Part shown: positions 1-6,322 of the stretch, one piece after another | How positions within the stretch are numbered: position 1 is the stretch's first letter | How the letters are laid out: the number at the start of each line of letters is the position of its first letter | DNA from: Eubacterium sp. | Lineage (GTDB): Bacteria > Bacillota > Clostridia > Oscillospirales > Acutalibacteraceae | NCBI GenBank assembly: GCA_029059925.1 | Contig: JAIDVA010000145.1 | Location: 1 to 7,706, forward strand | Reading direction: 5' to 3' | Length of the DNA stretch: 7,706 nt | The notes under the pieces: generated by a model | What the model saw: only the letters and a program-made list of their open reading frames with translations | The model's database searches: none | Told to the model about the DNA's origin: nothing | Position numbers and translations under genes: made by a program

Positions 1-34
1 ATATTTTATTGAAAATAATTTTATACACTTTTTG

Positions 35-63
35 TTGACTTATTATATAATATAAATTATAAT
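35..63 (+). promoter_or_regulatory. Sigma-A type promoter for the VTC/dockerin remnant
   Basis: The -35 box TTGACT (35-40) and the perfect -10 box TATAAT (58-63) are separated by 17 bp, the ideal spacing. Start of transcription would fall near 70, about 48 nt upstream of the TTG start at 118. No terminator lies between here and the end of the secreted protein gene at 1696, and no good promoter is visible in the 35 bp gap before 497. This promoter therefore probably drives both. Confidence 0.7.
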
Positions 64-117
64 CAACATGTGTAACTTTACATAGATTTAACATTTGCTT
101 TCAGCAGGAGAATTTAT

Positions 118-461
118 TTGGCAATCGCTGCTTTTAAACGTTATGAGAAAAAATATCTCATAACGAAAGAAAAGCTCGACAAAATACTACTTTCTTTGCT
201 TGAGTATATGGGGCCTGATCCATTTTGCCTGGATGATAATGAATACAGAATTTGCAGCATATATTATGACACGGACAATCATGACATTATAAGGCAAAAT
301 TCTTCAAGCCTGTTTATGGTGATGTTGTGATTAACGCTTTGGTATTTATGTATGATATTAATGAAGACGGTTTTGTCAATGCTAAGGATTACTCTGTTAT
401 GAGTAAAAACAGCAAATATGATTCTGCTAAGCCGTTCTTTGAGAATTTCATTAATTTATAA
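118..461 (+). pseudogene. Remnant: VTC-domain N-terminus joined to dockerin C-terminus
   Basis: A TTG start at 118, preceded by AGGAG (106-110), opens a frame that begins FKRYEKKYLI and continues to YYDTDNHDIIR. This is the N-terminal beta strand region of bacterial VTC-domain proteins (polyphosphate polymerase-like, normally about 230-260 aa). The frame stops at 328-330 after 70 aa. Another frame, open from 285 to the stop at 459-461, reads KPVY at 306-317 and then carries a dockerin/EF-hand-like repeat (354-389, DINEDGFVNAKD) and a dockerin-style tail. KPVY fits the SKPxYKEKLR motif that follows the VTC segment. One lost A near 306 would therefore account for the frame break, and the VTC-to-dockerin junction would lie near 318. 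Restoring that base gives a single chimeric frame of about 114 codons. The rest of the VTC gene, anything downstream of it, and most of the dockerin protein are missing. Family assignments rest on recognised motifs. The deletion history is inferred. Confidence 0.72.
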
Positions 462-484
462 AACATCGGAATTCTCGTATAAGT

Positions 485-491
485 AAAGGTG
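485..491 (+). promoter_or_regulatory. Ribosome binding site of the secreted dockerin-like protein
   Basis: AAAGGTG lies 5 nt before the ATG at 497. It fixes that ATG as the start, and the signal peptide begins directly there. Confidence 0.6.
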
Positions 492-496
492 ATTTA

Positions 497-1696
497 ATGA
501 AAAAGAGGATTTTGGCAGCAGTTTTGGCCGTATGTGCGGTTATTTCCTGTCTGTCAGTTGCAGTATCTGCATTCGGTTCAACAATACATCCGCTCACTCT
601 TGATGTTCAAATGACAACGAAAGCAGATGAAAACAGAGAATGCTGGTACTCATATACACCTGTTGTTTCAGGAACATATTCGTTTTTGTCTTATAATTTA
701 TATGCGACACAGTGTAAGCTGTTTGTTAAAGAAATGAATCCTGATACGGGTGAAGAAGAATATGTCATGCTCAAACATGTAAAGAGTGATCTTGAGCATT
801 GGGAGGAAAACGGTCATAATAAAAGGCAGTTTTGCTTAACTTATGAGCTTGAAAAGGGTGTTACATATTATTATTCGGCATTCTGGGGCTTTCCCAGTCC
901 GGATCCTCCCGATTATTACAATATGATTGTAAAGCTCAGATGCGATAGCTATAATGAGCATATAATTGATCATATTGAGCTTTCATGTGCGGCAACGCTT
1001 GCATCTTGTCAGAATGGCTGGTGGAATAAAGACAGCAGCACAGGTGAGTGGTATTATGTTTATGATCCTGCACGTATTATTACGAATATGATTATTACTG
1101 TTTATTTTTCAGACGGTGATGTCAAAACGGTTCGCGGGACAGCGGAGGAAATAGACGGATATAAGATTATGTTTAAGCATAGTCAGATAGATACTGATAA
1201 GCATTGGTATCCGAAGTCATCTGCAAAGTATACTGCAAACACACTTACGGTATCTATTCTTAATGCTTCTGCAGATTTTGATGTACCGATTGATTTGGCA
1301 AGCTATCCCGTGTCCGGCAAGATTGTTGATGTATCCGGCAGTCCGATAAAAAATGCCGAGGTATCTGCTGTAAATCAGACTATAAAAACAAATGCAGATG
1401 GCGAATTTGTTTTTGCAGCACCTTATGGTAAGTACAATGTTAAAATAGCTGCTGATCATTCAATTGGCAGAGAAGTTGAGATTGATGTGAATAAGAGCTT
1501 TGATGAAAATAATTTTATGTCAACTCCTGTTGAGCTTGTAAACTGTGATTATGTGAATGACGGCATTATAAATGCTAAGGATTTTGCATATGTTTATCAG
1601 AATTTGGGCGGCGATGAGCTTGAAAGGGCGATAACACAGATTTCAGACAATCTTAATTTTGATAAAGATAGTTATGATAAAATTGTTTTAAAATAA
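497..1696 (+). CDS. Secreted protein with carboxypeptidase-regulatory-like and dockerin-like domains
   Basis: A 399-aa exported protein of unknown function. Residues 1-25 form a classic signal peptide (MKKR, a hydrophobic core, then cleavage after AVSA). Residues 26-265 are rich in Tyr, Trp and acidic residues and look like beta-sandwich surface modules. I recognise no catalytic motif. Residues about 268-335 match the carboxypeptidase D regulatory-like fold (PVSGKIVDVSGSPIKNAEV, then TNADGEFVF and PYGKYNVKI), typical of wall and adhesion proteins. Residues 348-370 hold one dockerin type I-like repeat (CDYVNDGIINAKDFAYVYQNL). The expected second calcium-binding repeat is poorly conserved in residues 371-399, so cohesin binding is doubtful. 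It follows the broken VTC/dockerin locus by 35 bp and shares the 13-bp core AATGCTAAGGATT with that dockerin, so the two tails are probably related. It ends 11 bp before a terminator. The gene model is firm and the role is unknown. Confidence 0.85.
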   Translation: MKKRILAAVLAVCAVISCLSVAVSAFGSTIHPLTLDVQMTTKADENRECWYSYTPVVSGTYSFLSYNLYATQCKLFVKEMNPDTGEEEYVMLKHVKSDLEHWEENGHNKRQFCLTYELEKGVTYYYSAFWGFPSPDPPDYYNMIVKLRCDSYNEHIIDHIELSCAATLASCQNGWWNKDSSTGEWYYVYDPARIITNMIITVYFSDGDVKTVRGTAEEIDGYKIMFKHSQIDTDKHWYPKSSAKYTANTLTVSILNASADFDVPIDLASYPVSGKIVDVSGSPIKNAEVSAVNQTIKTNADGEFVFAAPYGKYNVKIAADHSIGREVEIDVNKSFDENNFMSTPVELVNCDYVNDGIINAKDFAYVYQNLGGDELERAITQISDNLNFDKDSYDKIVLK

Positions 1697-1707
1697 TTTA
1701 CGATATA

Positions 1708-1742
1708 AAAAACGGATGGAATTTAATGTTCCATCCGTTTTT
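1708..1742. terminator. Bidirectional intrinsic terminator between convergent genes
   Basis: A perfect 14-bp stem (1708-1721 with 1729-1742), with core CGGATGGAA/TTCCATCCG and a 7-nt loop, is flanked by A-rich sequence on the left and a T-run on the right. It lies 11 bp after the stop of the plus-strand secreted protein and 20 bp after the stop of the minus-strand membrane protein, so it can end both transcripts. Confidence 0.88.
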
Positions 1743-1762
1743 GCCTGTCTGTTTGTGTTTAT

Positions 1763-2440
1763 TTATTTTTCTTTTTTTCTGTTTCTCAATATAATCATAA
1801 ATATCATACCGATAATACCGCCGCAGGCATTCATCATCATATCCGTCATCGTATCAACAAGACCGAGATATCCATACTCGTTATTATATTTTGTCAAATC
1901 AAACATAGCCGTCTCTTCTCCTGCTTTAGAAAGCTGGAGGTTTGTGCCGTGCAGTGTGTCCATAAGAAATTCGTAAAATTCCCAGCCGACTGCAATGGAT
2001 AATGCAAACATGATTGAAAAAATGGCGGCAAGTGTAGCAGCGCATTGTCCCTTTTTTCTTTGAATAATGCAGGCAAAATCATATCCGAAAACAGCACACA
2101 CAAAGCCTGAAAGCACGTGCATCATATTATCAAACCACGATATTTTGTCAAAAAAACCAAAGTATGAGCCGATAACAATTCCTATAAATATAATTACATT
2201 CAGCATGGTCTGGCTGAGCGGCGGAACTTCCTCTATAAAACTGCCGTTTCCGAAAACCTGAAACATATCCCACAGATGAGTAAAGATAAAGCAGAACACA
2301 CTCTCAAAGCCCATTACAACATCACCTGTTATAAAGGAATATGCTGCACAGATAAGCATTGAAATCCGCACAATAATCCAGAAAATCAGCTGTGCCTTTG
2401 GTATTATATTAATTGGGTCTTTTTTTATTTTGTATGCCAT
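1763..2440 (-). CDS. Polytopic membrane protein, YjdF/DUF2238-like
   Basis: A 225-aa integral membrane protein with about six hydrophobic segments (roughly residues 18-38, 45-62, 81-96, 106-126, 136-152 and 203-219). The conserved-looking polar elements inside membrane regions are FDKISWFDNMMH (97-108), GWEFYEF (152-158) and DTMTDMMMNACGG (196-208). The spaced F-D...H, W-E-F and D-T-x-x-D pattern is what I associate with the YjdF/DUF2238 family, whose biochemical function is not established. The ATG at 2438-2440 is preferred over the TTG at 2462-2464. GGAG lies 9 nt before the ATG, and the promoter's predicted transcription start falls only a few bases before the TTG, leaving no room for a leader. 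The gene is monocistronic, with its own promoter and the shared terminator at its 3' end. Membrane topology is clear. The family name is moderately certain. Confidence 0.82.
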   Translation of the reverse strand: MAYKIKKDPINIIPKAQLIFWIIVRISMLICAAYSFITGDVVMGFESVFCFIFTHLWDMFQVFGNGSFIEEVPPLSQTMLNVIIFIGIVIGSYFGFFDKISWFDNMMHVLSGFVCAVFGYDFACIIQRKKGQCAATLAAIFSIMFALSIAVGWEFYEFLMDTLHGTNLQLSKAGEETAMFDLTKYNNEYGYLGLVDTMTDMMMNACGGIIGMIFMIILRNRKKEK

Positions 2441-2475
2441 CTTGATAATCTCCATATACGACAAATACTTCTTCT

Positions 2476-2503
2476 ATTCTACCATAGATATCGCAAATGT
2501 CAA
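2476..2503 (-). promoter_or_regulatory. Promoter of the YjdF-like membrane protein
   Basis: On the minus strand a perfect -35 TTGACA (2503-2498) is followed after 16 bp by TAGAAT (2481-2476), preceded by TGG to give an extended -10 (TGnTAGAAT). Predicted transcription start is near 2469, about 30 nt before the ATG at 2440. Confidence 0.65.
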
Positions 2504-2537
2504 TTTATTAAATAAAGATAAACTATTTAAAATTTTA

Positions 2538-2566
2538 TAGAAATAGTAAAATTTTTTTGTTATAAT
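2538..2566 (+). promoter_or_regulatory. Promoter of the acyl-CoA synthetase gene
   Basis: TAGAAA (2538-2543, four of six bases of the -35 consensus), a 17-bp spacer rich in T, and a perfect TATAAT (2561-2566). Transcription would start near 2573, giving a leader of about 63 nt. The same -35/spacer/-10 combination occurs in front of the kinase gene (6246-6218, minus strand). Confidence 0.6.
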
Positions 2567-2580
2567 CGTAAAAGTGAAAA

Positions 2581-2605
2581 TGAACACTTTGTATAAAAAT
2601 GTTCA
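2581..2605 (+). promoter_or_regulatory. Inverted repeat TGAACA-N13-TGTTCA in the leader, possible operator
   Basis: TGAACA at 2581-2586 and its exact complement TGTTCA at 2600-2605 flank a 13-bp spacer, starting 14 bp after the -10 box. The position, just past the predicted transcription start, suits a repressor site or a weak RNA hairpin. Six-base arms can arise by chance, so this is only a candidate. Confidence 0.3.
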
Positions 2606-2635
2606 AGAATTTGGTTATTACTCCGGAGGAAAAAT

Positions 2636-4315
2636 ATGTCAGAGTTTACAAGCAAATATGATGTAAAAAAGACAATGTATGAGAAGTTTATGGATTCCGT
2701 TGCCGCAAGAGGCGACAAACCATGCTTCTATTACTATAATAATACAATCAGCTGGAATCAGGCTGATGAAATGGTTGATTTGTGTGCAGCAGCGCTTAAA
2801 GCAAATGGTGTTGAAAAGGGAGACAGAGTTATTATCTGTGCACCTAATATGCCGCAGTGTATTACTGCTATTTATGCTGTTAACAAAATCGGTGCAATTG
2901 CAGCCATGCTCCATCCGCTTTCAGTAGCCACTGAGGCGCAGTATGCAAAAAATCTTGTAGGTGCAAAATTTGCATTTTGCTTTGATGTAAGTGAAAAGGC
3001 ATTTACAGGTATGAAGGACCTTATACTTGTTAAATGTCCGACTGCTCAGTATTTCCCTAAATCACCTTATGGAATGATTGCTAATATGCTCTATAAGAAA
3101 AAGATTAAGGGTAAGACTGCACCTGCTAAAGATGTTAAAAAGCTTATCGGCTGGAAAGATTTTCTTAAAGAAGGTAAGGAATATCTTGAAAGCAATACAG
3201 TTGAAATCGAAACTGACTATAATGCAACAGCTGTTACAATGATGACAGGCGGAACAACCGGCAATCCAAAGGCTGTTATGCTCAGCAACTATAATATAAA
3301 TAACCTCTCTTATGAAGTTTGGGATGTTGTTGACACAGTTATTCAGAAAAAAATTGATCCTGACAATGATGCAATGCTTACAGCTCTTCCTGTATTCCAT
3401 GGTTTCGGATTTGGTATGTGTATGCACTATTCAATTATTGTTGGTCAGCCACAGGCTTTATTCCCACAATTTGATGCGAAAATGTGCAGTGATGCAATCA
3501 AAAAATATCACATCAACTATGTATTCGGTGTGCCGGATTTCTTTGAAAAGGTTTATAAAGCAGGATACCTTAAGGGTATTGATATGAGCACAATGAAGCT
3601 TATCGGTTCAGGTGGTGACGTTGTTCCTTATTCTCTTACTGAGAAAATGGATAGACTCCTTAAGGAGAACGGCTCAAAATTCCATTTTGCAACAGGCTAT
3701 GGTTTAACAGAATGTGTTACAGTTTGTTCCTTCACGGATATGAGAAGAGAAGCACCGCAGGGCTGTATTGGTCTTCCTACATATAATATTGAGGTTATGA
3801 CAGTTAAGCCCGGTACTACTGAAGAGGTTAAGGGTGAGGATGGCGAGCTTTGTGTTTATGGTCCTACTCTTATGCAGGGTTATTGGAATGATCCTGAGGA
3901 AACAGCTAAAATGCTCGTAAAGCACGAGGATGGCAGAGTATGGCTTCACACAGGTGATATGTGCTATATCACTCCTGAAACAGGCGATATATATTATCGT
4001 CAGAGACTTAAGAGAGTATACAAAATCAGCGGATACCTTGTTTACCCTTCATTTATTGAGGAGGCATACAGAGCAATGGCTGAGATTTATGATTGTTGTG
4101 CAATCGGCACAGGTGAAGAGGGTAAAACCCAGCTTAAGCTTTATGTTGTAAAGAATAAGAAATTTGCAACAGATAATGAAGAGGAGCTTACCAAAAAGAT
4201 TATTGACTTTGGTATGCAGAATCTTTCAAAATGGTCTGTTCCGAGAGAGGTTGTTTATATCGATGAGCTTCCGAGAACTAAAATCGGCAAGGTAGATTTT
4301 AAAGTGCTTAAATAA
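2636..4315 (+). CDS. Acyl-CoA synthetase (AMP-forming), fatty-acid--CoA ligase type
   Basis: A 559-aa cytoplasmic enzyme of the ANL adenylate-forming superfamily. It activates a carboxylate with ATP to an acyl-AMP and then transfers it to CoA. All landmark motifs are present. These are the phosphate-binding loop TGGTTGNPKAV (204-214), the adenine-site motif GYGLTE (354-359), the ribose-binding Asp in HTGD (D441), the hinge segment RQRLKRVYKISG (455-466), and the catalytic Lys near the end in PRTKIGK (K552). Length is normal for acyl-CoA ligases, so the protein is intact. The acid chain length cannot be read from sequence. Long- or medium-chain fatty acid is the usual annotation. The ATG at 2636 has a strong GGAGG (2625-2629) at 6 nt. 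It is transcribed alone, with no beta-oxidation or lipid genes adjacent. Codon use is even and well-expressed in style, unlike the decayed genes to its right. Confidence 0.93.
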   Translation: MSEFTSKYDVKKTMYEKFMDSVAARGDKPCFYYYNNTISWNQADEMVDLCAAALKANGVEKGDRVIICAPNMPQCITAIYAVNKIGAIAAMLHPLSVATEAQYAKNLVGAKFAFCFDVSEKAFTGMKDLILVKCPTAQYFPKSPYGMIANMLYKKKIKGKTAPAKDVKKLIGWKDFLKEGKEYLESNTVEIETDYNATAVTMMTGGTTGNPKAVMLSNYNINNLSYEVWDVVDTVIQKKIDPDNDAMLTALPVFHGFGFGMCMHYSIIVGQPQALFPQFDAKMCSDAIKKYHINYVFGVPDFFEKVYKAGYLKGIDMSTMKLIGSGGDVVPYSLTEKMDRLLKENGSKFHFATGYGLTECVTVCSFTDMRREAPQGCIGLPTYNIEVMTVKPGTTEEVKGEDGELCVYGPTLMQGYWNDPEETAKMLVKHEDGRVWLHTGDMCYITPETGDIYYRQRLKRVYKISGYLVYPSFIEEAYRAMAEIYDCCAIGTGEEGKTQLKLYVVKNKKFATDNEEELTKKIIDFGMQNLSKWSVPREVVYIDELPRTKIGKVDFKVLK

Positions 4316-4320
4316 TATAA

Positions 4321-4362
4321 AAACAAAACTGCTTGGGGCAATAACCCCAAGCAGTTTTGTTT
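4321..4362 (+). terminator. Strong intrinsic terminator of the acyl-CoA synthetase gene
   Basis: An uninterrupted 18-bp stem (4321-4338 with 4345-4362), core ACTGCTTGGGG/CCCCAAGCAGT, with a 6-nt loop and a TTTTGTTT tail, begins 5 bp after the stop codon. The A-rich left arm gives a T-run on the other strand, so it can also stop minus-strand transcripts coming from the GNAT remnant. Confidence 0.92.
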
Positions 4363-4364
4363 AA

Positions 4365-4553
4365 TCAGCCAAATAGGTTTGTTATTTGCTTTGATATTGG
4401 CATTGAATTCGAATATTCATTATCTGTTATTCCTTAATATGCGCTTTGAAAATTGATTGCTTTTATCTTGGTAATTGATTCGATATCAGATGATTGCGCT
4501 TGTCTCATTTTTATATTACTAAAATTTGTATGTGATGATTTTTCATATTTCAT
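4365..4553 (-). pseudogene. N-terminal remnant of a GNAT acetyltransferase
   Basis: The minus-strand ATG at 4553-4551 is preceded by AAGGA at good spacing and opens 39 codons containing IKMRQAQSSDIESITKIKA and then NFQSAY. This is the first strand and helix of GNAT N-acetyltransferases, which usually read like IRxAxxxDxxxIxxVxxxxWxxxYKGI. A TAA at 4436-4434 stands where the Lys of YKGI would be expected (AAA to TAA). Reading on in the same frame gives GITDNEYSNSM, which continues the family pattern, until a TGA at 4367-4365. The remaining two thirds of the domain, including the acetyl-CoA-binding loop, are absent. The fragment stops against the terminator of the convergent acyl-CoA synthetase. 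It sits 51 bp downstream of the broken hydrolase and was probably the third gene of that operon. The assignment rests on a short motif and is moderately sure. Confidence 0.55.
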
Positions 4554-4604
4554 GCATATCCTTGTAAATCAAACTTTAATAATTTTGCTCAAAAAACAAG
4601 AGCT

Positions 4605-5487
4605 TTACTCACGATAATCATTTCTAATGAAAGGCTTGTCAATTTTTAATTCAGTCAAAAGCTTATATTTTTTCGGATGCCGATAGGCATTGCCGAATAC
4701 TTCATTTTCACGATATTTGCGCAGTTGTTCCAAATCAAGTTCAGAAATATAAATTCCCTCTGCTTTTCCTGCCTGAAAAATGCAGGTATCCCGTGAACTG
4801 CTTTCATTCGGCAAATAGACGACACCGTCAAACACGGTTGAATTGCCGTTGCAGTCGGGCACAGTTTCGGGATAATTACAGGTAGCAATAGCTAACATGT
4901 TTTCAAAAGCTCTGGCACGAAGCTGTGAAAGACGGTTTATTTCCATTGGGCAGGCGTTTGGTACAAGAATGAGCTCTGCACCTTTCAACATAAGAATTCT
5001 TGCACTTTCGGGGAATTCTCTGTCATAACAGATCATAGCTCCTATTTTTACCTCGCCGCAAGATGTATCAAGCGTCGTGACATAAAAGCTTTTACCTGCT
5101 GTTAAATTTTTTTTCCACATCGAAATCACAAGTATGCACTTTGGCATAAACAAATTTCAATTCTCCGAATCTGTCAAAAAGCACAAGTGAATTGCGAGGA
5201 GCATTTTTACATTTTTCAAGCAGAGTTATCCCGATAGCCATATTAAGTTGCTTCGCAAGTTTGCCAAATGTATTGATAAAATCGCTGTCAGTGGAAATAG
5301 CTTCTCTTTTCCATTCATCAACAGGTCTGTCGTGAATATTATATCCGTTGCTCCACATTTCCGGAAATAGTGCGATGTCAGCGCCTTTTTCTTTTGCTTT
5401 TTTACAACACACTATTCCTTTTTCAAGATTTTCATTTAGGGTTTTACAAGGTGCAATTTGCAATAATGCAATTTTCAGCAAACTCAT
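4605..5487 (-). pseudogene. Carbon-nitrogen hydrolase (nitrilase family), frameshifted
   Basis: Two overlapping frames together make one complete nitrilase-superfamily amidohydrolase of about 293 aa, which would cleave a C-N bond of an amide or related substrate. The first part starts at the ATG at 5487-5485, with GAGGA (5501-5497) 9 nt upstream. It holds the catalytic Glu in ALFPEMW (E43) and the Lys in YAKVHTC (K116). The second part, in the next frame from about 5107 down to 4605, holds the nucleophile in MICYDREFPES (about C153 in the joined protein), then LVPNACPMEINRL and a normal C-terminus. The break lies in eight T on the plus strand (5107-5114), and seven would restore VEKNLTAGKSFYV. 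As written the first frame ends after the triad Lys and lacks the Cys, so the product would be inactive. Apart from this base the gene is intact, so the break is recent, a phase-variable tract, or a sequencing error. It follows the kinase gene by 28 bp in an apparent operon. Confidence 0.85.
5107..5114 (-). other. Homopolymer tract (A8 on the coding strand) at the hydrolase frameshift
   Basis: Eight identical bases within codons for VEKK mark the exact place where the two hydrolase frames meet. Removing one base, or adding two, joins them into one frame. Such tracts are hot spots for slippage in replication, transcription and sequencing. Confidence 0.75.
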
Positions 5488-5515
5488 TATTTTAGTTCCT
5501 CTTTCAATCCAAAAA

Positions 5516-6061
5516 TTAAGCAAGTAAATTTGTTTTTCCGTTAATCGCTTCTTTTATCATTAATACAGTTTCATCGACAGACAAATCTGTTGTATCTATG
5601 ACATGATGCTCATATTCATCTAAAGAATTAAATTGTGTCCACATCGTTTCTACCAATTCAATATTGGTTTTTCTATCCAGCTTAGAGCGTTCGATTGCTC
5701 TTTTCATAGTGGTTTTTTTGCTGGCTCTCAAAATGATATAATGTATCTCATATCCCTCTTGAACAACATTTTTCCAAGGCTCTAAAAACCAAGGCCCTAC
5801 AATACCATCTACAATAACGTCATACCCACTGCAGGCAAACCTTTTTGCAGCGCCTAAAAATGCCTCTATTACAATCAAATTTTGTTCATTTGATTGCGGC
5901 AAATACGGTGGGATGGCACCTTTGCTGAGATAGTGGTAAAAATCATCTGTGTGCATATGTACTGATTTTTCTGAATCGGATTTTTTTGCAACGATGGCTG
6001 CTGTTGTTGTTTTTCCGGTTCCCGGTGAGCCGGTGATTATTATAATTCTTCCTTGTTTCAT
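5516..6061 (-). CDS. P-loop nucleoside/small-molecule kinase-like ATPase (AAA_33 type)
   Basis: A 181-aa cytoplasmic P-loop protein. The Walker A motif is GSPGTGKT (11-18), the candidate substrate-binding acidic pair is HTDDFYH (37-43), a Walker-B-like strand is YDVIVDG (80-86), and a LID-like basic segment lies at ASKKTTMKRAIERSK (113-127). Size and order match the small kinase-like group that includes shikimate/gluconate kinase-like proteins, chloramphenicol phosphotransferase and zeta toxin relatives. The substrate cannot be told. The open frame extends upstream to 6259, but that part (RYYDRLRQTGN...CRRNL) is low-quality sequence made from the folded leader. The ATG at 6061-6059 has GGAAGG 10 nt upstream and starts directly at the first beta strand. 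It is the first gene of a probable operon with the hydrolase and the GNAT remnant, under a promoter at 6246-6218. Phosphotransferase activity is likely but unproven. Confidence 0.8.
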   Translation of the reverse strand: MKQGRIIIITGSPGTGKTTTAAIVAKKSDSEKSVHMHTDDFYHYLSKGAIPPYLPQSNEQNLIVIEAFLGAAKRFACSGYDVIVDGIVGPWFLEPWKNVVQEGYEIHYIILRASKKTTMKRAIERSKLDRKTNIELVETMWTQFNSLDEYEHHVIDTTDLSVDETVLMIKEAINGKTNLLA

Positions 6062-6130
6062 AATATCTTGACCTTCCACATGACAGAAAGTATTCATTCT
6101 GTCAATTTGTTTAACTGAATTTTTCTTCCT

Positions 6131-6187
6131 ACGGTCTGACAAATTGCGTCTGCAACGGACGCTCGTATTTCCGGTTTGTCGCAGACG
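6131..6187 (-). promoter_or_regulatory. Structured 5' leader of the kinase operon
   Basis: In the roughly 150-nt leader, GTCTG+ACAAA (6134-6143) pairs with TTTGT+CAGAC (6175-6179, 6182-6186) as a 10-bp stem with a two-base bulge. Inside it GCGTC/GACGC (6146-6150, 6158-6162) forms a 5-bp hairpin with a 7-nt loop. This GC-rich block stands out from the AT-rich surroundings and encodes no recognisable protein. It may be a regulatory RNA fold or the scar of a small mobile repeat. I recognise no known riboswitch consensus in it. Confidence 0.4.
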
Positions 6188-6217
6188 GTCGTAATACCGA
6201 TTTATTTTAGTATTTTC

Positions 6218-6246
6218 ATTATACCACAGGTATTTGAACTTTTCTA
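6218..6246 (-). promoter_or_regulatory. Promoter of the kinase-hydrolase operon
   Basis: On the minus strand TAGAAA (6246-6241), a 17-bp spacer and a perfect TATAAT (6223-6218) preceded by TGG, an extended -10. Transcription would start near 6211, leaving an unusually long leader of about 150 nt before the ATG at 6061. Confidence 0.62.
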
Positions 6247-6322
6247 TAGAACCTCTCATTTATCACAAAACAAAAGACAGGTGTCAGAGTTATCCTACCG
6301 TCTGAAGTCTACTGATAGATAA

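Noticed and set aside
2441..2464. TTG start of the membrane protein at 2464
   Set aside because: It lies only a few bases after the predicted transcription start and lacks a ribosome binding site, whereas the ATG at 2440 has GGAG at 9 nt.
3062..3427. Open frame of 121 codons on the minus strand inside the acyl-CoA synthetase
   Set aside because: Antisense shadow of a clearly functional gene. It has no ribosome binding site and a Cys/Ile/Asn-rich nonsense composition.
4580..4604. Possible terminator GCTC...GAGC after the hydrolase
   Set aside because: The stem is only 4 bp. The T-run lies inside the loop, not after it, and the GNAT remnant follows as part of the same transcript.
5115..5153. 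Independent start of the second hydrolase half at the ATG at 5153
   Set aside because: The residues from this ATG to the homopolymer are out-of-frame translation of the first half, and homology resumes only after the A8 tract.
6062..6259. N-terminal extension of the kinase up to 6259
   Set aside because: It would read through the promoter's -10 region and the folded leader. The product lacks family similarity, and the ATG at 6061 has a better ribosome binding site at the natural first strand.
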